Part shown: in pieces, positions 1 through 8,422 of the stretch | How positions within the stretch are numbered: the first letter of the stretch is position 1 | Layout: each line of letters begins with the position of its first letter | From: Chitinophaga japonensis | GTDB lineage: Bacteria > Bacteroidota > Bacteroidia > Chitinophagales > Chitinophagaceae | DNA: 64,000 nt | Reading direction: 5' to 3' | NCBI RefSeq assembly: GCF_007830125.1 | Contig: NZ_VLLG01000003.1 | Location: 1,292,247-1,356,246 of the forward strand | Translations under genes and position numbers: made by a program | Notes under the pieces: generated by a model | What the model was told of the DNA's origin: nothing | Databases searched by the model: none | Seen by the model: only the letters and a program-made list of their open reading frames with translations

Positions 1-921
1 GGGCTGGTAAAAAACGGTATTCCCTTTTTCATCAATGACTTCGTCCGTCCACCAACTGGTTTTGGGGCGGATGATGATAACAGGCAGGTCATCGCCGCCG
101 GAGGAAACGCTTTTGATGTTGGCCTGTATGCTGCCGTACTGCTCCATTTTTTGAGTGTCGGGGTAGTAGATGTACACATTGTTGGTGTTGGTGAGCCACA
201 ATGCCTGTTGCCCATATACGGGGAAAAGGTCGTGCGCATCTTTACCGGGCAGGTTCACCGCGTCTTGCTGCACCAGTTCCGGCTGGCTGCAGTTGAAATT
301 GTAGGTGAAGGACAGCAACTGGTGGTCCGCCGCGGACCACAGCACCTGCCGCTGCTGATCCCACACTACATTGTGGCCAAAGGGCAGCGGGTATTTCCGG
401 CTGTACACGGCTTCGGGCGCGCTGGTGGTATCCACCCGGAACAGCATCATGAAATTGCCGGTGCTGGAAGCGCTTACAATATTGCCGTCCGGCAGCAGCT
501 CCGCGGAGTGGGTGTTGCCGCCGGCATAGGCATAGAACACGGTCTTTTTGTCGGCGATCCTGACCAGCGCCACGCCGCCGCCGGAGGCGGTCACAAGCAG
601 GTACTGCCCGCAGTATACCGGTTTGGCATCGCTGGTATTGGTAAACCAGGCGAGGTGCTGCGGCTGCACGTTGGACTGTTCCGGCCTCCACTCCCAGAAG
701 ACCTGCCCGGACACTACATCGGCAATGGCTACACGGTTATGCAACTGCTCGGACAGCACGATACATTTCCTGCACTCGGCCACTGTGGCCGGTGGTTTGG
801 GCGCGTTGGTGTCAGGGACCGGGTTGCCTGTTCCCGGCCCGGCGGCCGCCACGTTCTCCTTTCCCCAGGCGATGATAGCGCAAACCAGGGCGCTGCATAT
901 CCAGGTTGATATTTTTTTCAT
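1..921 (-). CDS. Secreted beta-propeller-like protein (DUF6528-like), 3' end beyond the window
   Basis: The reading frame is open from the ATG at 921 to the left edge, giving 307 residues with no stop, so the C-terminus is missing. Residues 1-27 form a signal peptide (KK, then a hydrophobic stretch). The mature part opens with a motif around ECRKCIVLSEQLHNRVAI and FWEW, and continues with blades such as LAWFTNT and LLPDGNIVSAS, typical of a WD40/YVTN-like propeller. The wording resembles the DUF6528 family of Bacteroidota, but that assignment is from memory. The start overlaps the MFS stop codon by ATGA, so it is translationally coupled to that exporter. A role beside an exporter and a GlxA regulator is not clear from sequence. 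Confidence 0.75.
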   Translation of the reverse strand, partial: MKKISTWICSALVCAIIAWGKENVAAAGPGTGNPVPDTNAPKPPATVAECRKCIVLSEQLHNRVAIADVVSGQVFWEWRPEQSNVQPQHLAWFTNTSDAKPVYCGQYLLVTASGGGVALVRIADKKTVFYAYAGGNTHSAELLPDGNIVSASSTGNFMMLFRVDTTSAPEAVYSRKYPLPFGHNVVWDQQRQVLWSAADHQLLSFTYNFNCSQPELVQQDAVNLPGKDAHDLFPVYGQQALWLTNTNNVYIYYPDTQKMEQYGSIQANIKSVSSGGDDLPVIIIRPKTSWWTDEVIDEKGNTVFYQP

Positions 922-2147
922 GTTACAATATTATCCTTACCGTTACGTGCGCGCATGCTCCACAGGAAGATCACTGCGCAAATAATGCCGGCGGCGCCCT
1001 GCAGGCTGGCCGTCAGCGGTGCGCCCACCTGGCTGGCCGCTCCTCCGGCCAGCAGGCTGCCCACGGGCAGGGTACCCTGGAAGGCCATGGCATAATAGCT
1101 GATCATCCTGCCGCGCATATAACCAGGGACATTAGTTTGCACATAAGTGTTGGTAGCCGCTATCTGCCCCATCATGCCCATACCGGACAGCATGATCAGG
1201 AACAGCGCCAGCGGCAGCGAGCCAGCAAGGGAAAACAGCAGTATGCTTCCCGCGAAGAGGATACCCGCTGCGCCAATGATCTTTACGAGATCTTTCCCGG
1301 GCTTGAGCCCCGCCATATAGATGGCGCTTGCCAGTGCGCCCAGCCCCGTGATGCTGGCAAACCAACTGTAGGTTTTTGCATTGCCGCCAAACACGTCTTT
1401 GGCAAATACCGGCGTTAGTGTATTAAAGGACATCAGGAAAATGCCGGAAGCCGCGAGCATCAGGATCACGGCGCGTATATCCGGCGCCTGCTGCAGGTAG
1501 CGGTAGCCTTCCCGCAGGCCCTGCCATACATTGCCTTCCACGCGCTGCGGCGGCGGTAATTGCAGATTCATCATCAGCAGCGAAATGATCACGGCAATGA
1601 AAGAGAAAAAATCTACCAGGAAACAAACCCCTTCCCCGAAAGTGCTGAGGATAAGGCCCGCAATGGCCGGCCCCAGCAGGCGGGCCAGGTTTACCATGGA
1701 TGAGTTGAGCGCAATGGCATTCGGGAGATCATCTTTATTGTCTATCAGGTCTACCATCAGCGATTGCCGTGAGGTCGTATCAAATGCGTTGATGATCCCC
1801 TGCACGACGCTCAAAAATATGATGGCGGTAATATTATAGTGTTCCAGCAATACGATGGCGGCCAGTACGCCGGATTGCAGCATGGAGGCCACCTGGGAAT
1901 ACAGCAGGATGCGGTAACGGCTGTGCCTGTCAGAGAGCGTACCGGCATAAGGAGAGAACAGCATGGAAGGGATCAGCCCGGAGAAGCTCACAATGCCCAG
2001 CATGAGGGAGGAATGCGTAACCCGGTATACCAGCCAGCTCACAGCCATGCGCTGCATCCAGGTGCCGATGAGCGAGATGGATTGCCCGGTAAAATATAAG
2101 CGGTAATTGCGTGATCTTAAGGATCGGAAAACTTGCGATGGTTTCAA
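918..2147 (-). CDS. MFS transporter (EntS/MFS_3-type exporter)
   Basis: About 409 residues with around 12 hydrophobic segments; the N-terminal motif GQSISLIGTWMQRMAVSWLV and the loop SDRHSRYRIL are typical of the enterobactin-exporter branch of MFS transporters. The protein probably exports a small molecule or drug across the inner membrane by proton antiport. The frame is open further upstream to a GTG at 2264 that overlaps the AraC stop, but residues coded there are not membrane-like. I chose TTG at 2147 because a near-perfect Bacteroidetes promoter (2158-2188) sits immediately before it and no ATG occurs until inside the first helix. Downstream, its stop overlaps the next start by four bases. 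Confidence 0.85.
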   Translation of the reverse strand: MKPSQVFRSLRSRNYRLYFTGQSISLIGTWMQRMAVSWLVYRVTHSSLMLGIVSFSGLIPSMLFSPYAGTLSDRHSRYRILLYSQVASMLQSGVLAAIVLLEHYNITAIIFLSVVQGIINAFDTTSRQSLMVDLIDNKDDLPNAIALNSSMVNLARLLGPAIAGLILSTFGEGVCFLVDFFSFIAVIISLLMMNLQLPPPQRVEGNVWQGLREGYRYLQQAPDIRAVILMLAASGIFLMSFNTLTPVFAKDVFGGNAKTYSWFASITGLGALASAIYMAGLKPGKDLVKIIGAAGILFAGSILLFSLAGSLPLALFLIMLSGMGMMGQIAATNTYVQTNVPGYMRGRMISYYAMAFQGTLPVGSLLAGGAASQVGAPLTASLQGAAGIICAVIFLWSMRARNGKDNIVT

Positions 2148-2157
2148 AGCTACCTTA

Positions 2158-2188
2158 CAAAAGTAACGGATTGATGGCGGAAAACAAA
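2158..2188 (-). promoter_or_regulatory. Consensus Bacteroidetes promoter before the MFS gene
   Basis: On the minus strand a TTTG (2185-2188) is followed by exactly 19 bases and then TACTTTTG (2158-2165), matching the TTTG-N19-TANNTTTG pattern of the primary Bacteroidetes sigma factor. Transcription would begin near 2151, only a few bases before the TTG chosen as start, so the message would be almost leaderless. Confidence 0.6.
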
Positions 2189-2260
2189 GGCGGCTATCGG
2201 GGGATAGTACGGGTATGTGATAGGTGGACCTAACAGGCAATAGAAAAGGCCCTTCCCATC

Positions 2261-3259
2261 TCACACCACCACCGCTTCCTTGTTATACCTGCTCCTGTAC
2301 TCCAGCGGCGACATGCCCGTGATCTTCCTGAACACCTCACGAAAGGCCTTCACATCTGAATATCCCACTTCATACATTACTTCGTTCACCGTTTTACGAC
2401 TGGTTTCCAGGGCTTTTTTAGCCCATTCAATTTTTACCCTTTGTGCATATTCAACAGGGGTATTACCGGTGGCTTTGATAAACCTCCTGTCAAAGTTCCG
2501 CCTGCCGACAGCGAATTTTGAAGACAAATGCTCCACGGAGATTTTCTCCTCCAGGTTGCTCTCAATATAGTCCTGTGCCTGCTTTACCATTTCATCGCCA
2601 TGTTTTTTCTGGCCCTTGAATATGGTAAAGGCCGACTGGCTCTGCCGGTCCAGCTCGATCTGGAATATTTTGGAGCAGTAGATGGCCGTTTGCCGGTCAT
2701 AGTATTTCTCTACCAGGTAGATCACCAGGTTCAGGAAAGAGTACGCCCCGCCATTCGTATAAATACCATTTTCGTCCGTGATCAACTGGTCCGCCTGCAG
2801 GTTTACTTTGGGGAACAGGTTTCTGAAAGTATCCGCGGCAGACCAGTGCGTGGCACAGCTCCTGCCATCCAGTAAACCTGCGGAGGCCAGCATGAAGGCG
2901 CCGGTGCACATGCTGGCTATTTCAGCGCCCTCCTTGTATTGCTGCTCCACCCAGTCTATCAGCAATTTGTTTCCTTTCAGCGCTTTTTCATAATCGCGCA
3001 CCAGTGAGGGAATGATAATAAGATGGGTTTTGGAGATCGCTGAAATATGGGTTTGCGTTTTCACCATGAACAGGTCGTTATAAACGCCCACTTTTTTTGA
3101 AACGCCTGCCAGCTCCACTTTATACGGCTCCTGCCGGCCGCTGCCGGGTTCCGCCCAATACTCATTGGCCCTTGCAAATATTTCGTATGTCCCCACAATG
3201 CTGGCGATGGTGCTTAGGTTGCTTTGCCCGTCCGGCACGATGATGGTAATATGTTTCAT
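2261..3259 (-). CDS. GlxA-family transcriptional regulator (DJ-1/PfpI + AraC HTH)
   Basis: 332 residues from the ATG at 3259. The N-terminal half (about 1-190) is a DJ-1/PfpI-like domain with the nucleophile-elbow-like stretch ASMCTGAFMLASAGLL; the C-terminal half (about 215-325) carries two AraC-type helix-turn-helix units, with ISVEHLSSKFAVGRRNFDRRF and the signature VGYSDVKAFREVFRKITGMSP. Such proteins are one-component activators. An upstream in-frame ATG at 3301 would add 14 residues (MIWTGTIVIFEKK...), which I rejected because the conserved fold begins at MKHITIIVPDG. A TANNTTTG box (TATCTTTG, 3271-3278) with a TTG 20 bases before it lies directly upstream. It probably controls the adjacent exporter. 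Confidence 0.88.
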   Translation of the reverse strand: MKHITIIVPDGQSNLSTIASIVGTYEIFARANEYWAEPGSGRQEPYKVELAGVSKKVGVYNDLFMVKTQTHISAISKTHLIIIPSLVRDYEKALKGNKLLIDWVEQQYKEGAEIASMCTGAFMLASAGLLDGRSCATHWSAADTFRNLFPKVNLQADQLITDENGIYTNGGAYSFLNLVIYLVEKYYDRQTAIYCSKIFQIELDRQSQSAFTIFKGQKKHGDEMVKQAQDYIESNLEEKISVEHLSSKFAVGRRNFDRRFIKATGNTPVEYAQRVKIEWAKKALETSRKTVNEVMYEVGYSDVKAFREVFRKITGMSPLEYRSRYNKEAVVV

Positions 3260-3413
3260 CTGTTTTTTTTCAAAGATAACAATTGTTCCTGTCCAGATCA
3301 ACCCACCGGAATGTCTAAGTTGCCACCTGTGGGAGTAGTATTTGGACCGGCCCTACCTTCCCCGGACCTTTTTTGTATTTTAGACTGGCAATTGTGTTTT
3401 TTACATTTACATC

Positions 3414-3962
3414 ATGTCCACGTTTAATACGATCGCTGCATTGAAGGAGGGAGATACTTCCGTTTTCAGTGAATTATTTAACGAATATCACCGGAAGGTG
3501 TATTTATATGTTTTATCCAAAACACATTCCCGGTATCTCGCTGAAGAAACTACCCAGATCACGTTCATTAAGCTATGGGATTACCGCCAGCAACTCGATG
3601 AATCGAAGCCGGTCAGCAGCCTGATATTCCGTATCGCCAGCGCTACCCTCATTGACCTGTTCCGGAAGGAAGCCGTCAAGGCCCGGTTCCTGCAACAGGA
3701 AAGGCCGGGGGAGGCCGGTAGCTGGAACAGCTCCGAAGCCGTAGAGGCCAAGGAGCTGCAGCAGCGGATCAGGCATGTGGTGCGCAACATGCCACCGGTA
3801 CGGAGAAGGGTGTTCGAGCTAAGCCGTTATGAGTTTAAATCCTACAAAGAGATCGCCGAGCTCCTTTCCGTGTCCGTAAAAACGGTGGAGAATCATATGG
3901 CGCTTGCCATCAAACATTTAAGGGACTTCCTGGTAGTGTTGCTGCTGTGCCGCTTTTTTTAA
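3414..3962 (+). CDS. ECF RNA polymerase sigma factor (FecI-like)
   Basis: 182 residues with sigma region 2 (FSELFNEYHRKVYLYVLSKT, then TTQITFIKLWDYR) and region 4 (MPPVRRRVFELSRYEFKSYKEIAELLSVSVKTVENH), the usual layout of Bacteroidota ECF sigma-70 factors. It directs polymerase to a small target set and should be held by the FecR-type protein encoded 80 bases downstream. The hydrophobic C-terminal tail (LVVLLLCRFF) is common in this subfamily. The start ATG is the first in frame and fits region 2. By context the target is the SusC/SusD/GH43 locus that follows. Confidence 0.92.
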   Translation: MSTFNTIAALKEGDTSVFSELFNEYHRKVYLYVLSKTHSRYLAEETTQITFIKLWDYRQQLDESKPVSSLIFRIASATLIDLFRKEAVKARFLQQERPGEAGSWNSSEAVEAKELQQRIRHVVRNMPPVRRRVFELSRYEFKSYKEIAELLSVSVKTVENHMALAIKHLRDFLVVLLLCRFF

Positions 3963-4042
3963 AAAAAATATCTGCTCATTAGGGGATGCACTTTTCTCAA
4001 ACGATATAGTAGTAGAAAGGGCGCCCATTATCTTAACCGGAA

Positions 4043-5089
4043 ATGATACCAAGGGAATTGATTGACAAATATTTCAGGAATGAATGCAGTGATGAAGAAA
4101 AGCAACTGGTGCTGGAATATTTTCGGAATAATCCTGAAGCATGGAATAAATACATCACCGAAGAGGATTGGGACAATTTTGTGGTGAGCCAGGAGCTGGA
4201 TCCCGGCTTATCCAGGAGGCTGTTCAAAACCGTAAGCCGGCGCTCTTTTAAAAAAGGCCGCCGGGCCAGGACCGCCTGGCTGGCAGCCGCCGTGTTACTG
4301 GGGCTGGCCATTACTGTGCTGCTGTGGAACTACCGCGCCGGCAACGGGGAGCTTGTTGCAGATAGCGGGGCGCCTGCCGGCAGGCAGATGGCGGAAAGAA
4401 GGAACCTTTCTGATACGCTGATGCAGGTCCTGCTGGATGACGGTTCCGTGGTGATGTTATCGCCCCGTAGCAGCATCCGGTTCTATGAGCCCTTTGTATC
4501 AGGTAACAGGAGAACGGTGTACCTGTCAGGCCAGGCCCTGTTTAAAGCTGCCGGGGATAAAGCCCGGCCGTTTATGGTGTACTCGGACCAACTGGCCACC
4601 ACTGTGCTGGGTACGTCCTTTACTGTACAATCATTTAACGGCAGCAGCGTGATAAAGGTAAGGGTACATGAAGGGAAAGTGCAGGTGGCCGCTGCCGATA
4701 CCGTCCGGGCAAAATGGAAGCAGCGCGTGATCCTGCTGCCCGGCGATGAGCTGACGTACAATAAAATAACGATGCTGGCAAGCGTAAAGCGGAATACACC
4801 TGCAGAGCAGATGGTAAAAGCAGGTCCTGCCGATCGAAGGGACCACGAAGTCCAACGGCCGGACTGGTACTCCTTTGACATATCGCCGCTCTCAGATGTG
4901 TTTGACCAGCTCAGCAGCTATTACCAGGTGGATATTTATTATTATCCTTCCGATATCAGTAATAAATACTTTTCAGGAATGATGCGTAAAACAGATACTC
5001 TGGAAACTATACTGCATGATATCGCGCTGCTCAACCACCTTACCATTGAGAAAAAGGATGGCAGCTATATCATAAGAAAGCAACATTAA
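4043..5089 (+). CDS. FecR-type anti-sigma factor
   Basis: 348 residues: a cytoplasmic N-terminal sigma-binding part (1-75), one transmembrane helix at about 78-95 (AWLAAAVLLGLAITVLLW), a periplasmic FecR core (about 130-235: VLLDDGSVVMLSPRSSIRF, then GTSFTVQSFNGSSVIKVRV) and a C-terminal DUF4974/STN-like domain (about 270-346). It relays a signal from an outer-membrane receptor to the ECF sigma factor. It is encoded 80 bases after the sigma gene and 84 bases before susC. The neighbouring SusC lacks an N-terminal STN signalling domain, so the signalling partner may be another receptor. Confidence 0.92.
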   Translation: MIPRELIDKYFRNECSDEEKQLVLEYFRNNPEAWNKYITEEDWDNFVVSQELDPGLSRRLFKTVSRRSFKKGRRARTAWLAAAVLLGLAITVLLWNYRAGNGELVADSGAPAGRQMAERRNLSDTLMQVLLDDGSVVMLSPRSSIRFYEPFVSGNRRTVYLSGQALFKAAGDKARPFMVYSDQLATTVLGTSFTVQSFNGSSVIKVRVHEGKVQVAAADTVRAKWKQRVILLPGDELTYNKITMLASVKRNTPAEQMVKAGPADRRDHEVQRPDWYSFDISPLSDVFDQLSSYYQVDIYYYPSDISNKYFSGMMRKTDTLETILHDIALLNHLTIEKKDGSYIIRKQH

Positions 5090-5173
5090 CCAGCATATAC
5101 AGATATCAACCCCGGTTGCTGTGCAGATCAGCAACGGGCCTTCTATTGCCTAACTCAAGACCGTACTCGTAAG

Positions 5174-8100
5174 ATGAAGACATTGAATTCCACGTTTGCC
5201 CTGCTGGGCCTTGCCGCTATTTGCTGCCTTATGCCACTATTGCTCCCTGCCCAGGAAAAACGGGCGGATGTTACCGGCATCGTAAAAAGTGAGGTGTCGG
5301 GAGAAGCGCTCTGGGGCGTAAGCGTTACCATTAAAAATGCGGCCAGTAATTTTTCGGCTTCTGTGCAAACAGACAGCAGCGGCGTTTTTACCTTCAGCCG
5401 GCTGCCTGCAGGGCCGGGATACACCTTTACGTTCTCCTACATCGGGTTTGAAACACAAACGCTTTCCGGTTATGACCTGAAGTCCGGCGCTGATTTTTCC
5501 CTGCGGGTGGAACTGCAGGCCCAGGAGCAGCGGATGAATGAAGTAGTGGTGGTGGGATACGGCTCCATGCGAAAGCGGGACCTTACCGGCGCCATCAGCC
5601 AGTTGAAAACCGTGCGGCTGGAAAAGGAAAGCCCACGCTCCGTGCAGGACCTGCTGCGCAGCGGCGTGCCGGGATTATACGTAGGGCAGAATACCTCCGC
5701 AAAAGGAGGAGGGGATATGCTGATACGGGGACAACGGTCCCTGAAGGCCGCCAATGACCCGCTCATTGTGCTGGACGGCGTCATCTTCTTCGGCGAGCTG
5801 TCCGAGATCAACCCGCAGGATATAGATCATTTTGATGTGCTGAAAGATGCATCTGCTGCGGCGATCTATGGCGCTAAATCCGCCAATGGCGTCATCATCA
5901 TTACCACTAAAAAAGGCGCCACTGATAAACCTATGGTCCGGTTTGACGCCAGCACGGGCATTGCCGTGATGGGCAGCAAACGCCCGGTATACGACGCGCA
6001 GGGCTACCTGGACTACCGTTCAGACCTGTTCAACAGCACCACCCGCTGGGCTACCCCGGCCATGTACCTGCGGCCTACCGATGAAAACCTGGCCAAATAC
6101 GGGATTACGATGGATGACTGGCTGGCCTACGATGCCCTTACCGGCGACCCGGATGACATCTGGCTGCGGCGCATCGGCCTGTTTGACAAGGAGCGGGAGC
6201 ACTATTTCCAGGGCCGGACCTATGACTGGTTCAAAGGCTCCTTCCAGCACGGGTTGCAGCAGGATTACAATGTAAGCTTTTCGGGCAGGAACAAGGATCT
6301 CTTCAACTATTATGTTTCCTTTGGCTACCTGAATAACGAAGGGGTGGTGGTCGGCGACCGGTACCGCGCCTACCGGTCCAATATCAAGGTGGACGGAAAG
6401 ATCAACAAGTGGATGCACACCGGGGTGAACATCAATTTCCAGGACCGGTCCGATGGCAACCTGGCCGTGGACTGGGACGGGCAGATCATCAACAACTCGC
6501 CTTTTGCTTTGCCCTTTGACGACAACGGCCTGCTGGACCCGCAGCCTATGGGCGCCAGCGTGAGCCAGGGCACCAACTCCGCTTTTCATAACCAGTACAA
6601 GCAACTGGAAAAAGGATATACAGTTTTGAACACAACTGTTTACCAGACGATCAACCTGCCTTTTAATATTACGTACCAACTGAACTTTTCCCCGCGCATG
6701 CAATGGTTCTACAACCGGTATCATGAATCATCGGAGAACCCGATGTGGTCCGATAACGGGAAGGTGATCAGGGAGAACACCAGGAATTTTGACTGGCAGA
6801 TAGATAACATCATTACCTGGGACCACACCTTTGCGCAACGGCATAAAGTAAAGGTAACGCTGCTGCAGAATGCAGAAGAGCACCAGTCCTGGAACGAGAG
6901 CATCACTGCCCGGGATTTTTCCCCGACCGATGCCCTGGGCTTTCACAACATCGGCGCCGCCAATCCTTTAAAGACCACCATCAGCAGCAATGATACGCGC
7001 AGCACGGGCGATGCGCTGATGGCGCGCCTGTTCTATTCATATGATAACAGGTATATGCTCACCGCATCGGTACGCAGGGACGGGTACTCTGCCTTCGGCG
7101 CGTCCAACCCCAGGGCCACCTTCCCTGCGCTGGCCTTTGCATGGAGCTTTGCAAACGAGCGCTTCTTCCACTGGGCGCCGATGAGCAGCGGCAAGCTGCG
7201 CCTGTCCTGGGGCATGAACGGCAACCGCTCCATCGGCATCTACCAGGCCCTCTCCAACCTGACCACGGGCGCCGGGCGCTATGCCTATGTACAGACAAAC
7301 GGCACGGTGTACGAGCTGTCGCAATTGTACGTGGACCGGATGGCCAACTACGGCCTGAAATGGGAAGCCACTTCCTCCTGGAACATCGGGCTGGACTTCG
7401 GTTTCCTGAACAACCGGATCACCGGCAACATGGAAATATATTACATGCCTACTACCGACCTGCTCATGGACCAGTCGCTGCCCGACTTTACGGGTTTCAG
7501 CACCGTCACCACCAACCTGGGCGAAGTTGTGAACAAAGGTTTTGAGCTGGGCCTGACCTCGGTGAATATGCACCGGAAAAACTTTGAATGGACCAGCACC
7601 CTGGGCTTCTTCTTCAACCGGAACGAGATCAGGCATCTTTACTACACCTACGAGGACGTGCTGGATGCGGACGGTAAGGTGATAGGCTCCAGGGAGATCA
7701 GCGATATATCCAACGGCTGGTTCATCGGGCACGACATCTCCTCCATCTGGAACTACAACGTACTCGGCATATGGCAGGAGAACGAGCGGGAGCAGGCCGC
7801 CCGCTACGGGGAGATACCGGGAGACGTGAAAGTGGAGGACGTTAACAACGACGGGAAATATACGAACGATGACAAAAAGTTCCTGGGCTATACCACCCCG
7901 CGTTTCCGCTGGACGCTGCGGAATGATTTTACGCTGTTCCGGAACATAGAGCTCTCCTTCAATATCTACTCGAACTGGGGCCATAAACAGACCACCACGG
8001 ACTACCTGAATAATTTCGGGGCCGGTACGGACCGTACCAATTCCTATGTCCGGAAATACTGGACGCCGGAAAACCCGTCCAACAAGTATGCGAGGCTGAA

Positions 8101-8347
8101 TTCCACCAATGTGCAGAACATCACGCCGCCGCGGGCCCTTGATAAAACGTACATCCGCCTGGATAATGTGGCCGTTGCTTACTCCCTGCCCACGCATATT
8201 GCCAGGAAACTGGATATGAGCCAGTTCAAGGTATACGCAGGCGTGCGCAATGTGGCGGTATGGGCAAAGGAATGGGAGTACTGGGACCCGGAAACCACCT
8301 CCCTGATGCCCAGGTATTATACCGTGGGACTTACTGCCACTTTTTAA
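5174..8347 (+). CDS. SusC/RagA-family TonB-dependent receptor
   Basis: 1057 residues. A signal peptide (about 1-27, ending near LLLPAQ) is followed by a carboxypeptidase-regulatory-like domain (about 32-115), a TonB-box region with EVVVVGYGSMRKRDLTGAIS, a plug (VQDLLRSGVPGLYVGQN, then LIRGQRSLKAANDPLIVLDG) and a 22-strand type barrel ending in the aromatic-rich YYTVGLTATF. It imports oligosaccharides across the outer membrane with its SusD lid. No STN domain precedes the regulatory-like domain. It is followed 75 bases later by susD, and both probably form one operon with the GH43 gene. Confidence 0.95.
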   Translation: MKTLNSTFALLGLAAICCLMPLLLPAQEKRADVTGIVKSEVSGEALWGVSVTIKNAASNFSASVQTDSSGVFTFSRLPAGPGYTFTFSYIGFETQTLSGYDLKSGADFSLRVELQAQEQRMNEVVVVGYGSMRKRDLTGAISQLKTVRLEKESPRSVQDLLRSGVPGLYVGQNTSAKGGGDMLIRGQRSLKAANDPLIVLDGVIFFGELSEINPQDIDHFDVLKDASAAAIYGAKSANGVIIITTKKGATDKPMVRFDASTGIAVMGSKRPVYDAQGYLDYRSDLFNSTTRWATPAMYLRPTDENLAKYGITMDDWLAYDALTGDPDDIWLRRIGLFDKEREHYFQGRTYDWFKGSFQHGLQQDYNVSFSGRNKDLFNYYVSFGYLNNEGVVVGDRYRAYRSNIKVDGKINKWMHTGVNINFQDRSDGNLAVDWDGQIINNSPFALPFDDNGLLDPQPMGASVSQGTNSAFHNQYKQLEKGYTVLNTTVYQTINLPFNITYQLNFSPRMQWFYNRYHESSENPMWSDNGKVIRENTRNFDWQIDNIITWDHTFAQRHKVKVTLLQNAEEHQSWNESITARDFSPTDALGFHNIGAANPLKTTISSNDTRSTGDALMARLFYSYDNRYMLTASVRRDGYSAFGASNPRATFPALAFAWSFANERFFHWAPMSSGKLRLSWGMNGNRSIGIYQALSNLTTGAGRYAYVQTNGTVYELSQLYVDRMANYGLKWEATSSWNIGLDFGFLNNRITGNMEIYYMPTTDLLMDQSLPDFTGFSTVTTNLGEVVNKGFELGLTSVNMHRKNFEWTSTLGFFFNRNEIRHLYYTYEDVLDADGKVIGSREISDISNGWFIGHDISSIWNYNVLGIWQENEREQAARYGEIPGDVKVEDVNNDGKYTNDDKKFLGYTTPRFRWTLRNDFTLFRNIELSFNIYSNWGHKQTTTDYLNNFGAGTDRTNSYVRKYWTPENPSNKYARLNSTNVQNITPPRALDKTYIRLDNVAVAYSLPTHIARKLDMSQFKVYAGVRNVAVWAKEWEYWDPETTSLMPRYYTVGLTATF

Positions 8348-8422
8348 AATGTTAAACCGGGTTTACGATGAAACCAACATGAATACAAAGGTTCCATCTG
8401 ACCACTGAAAAAAAACAAACAG

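Noticed and set aside
42..909. Plus-strand frames over the first kilobase
   Set aside because: The minus-strand frame is open throughout, begins with a signal peptide and couples to the MFS gene.
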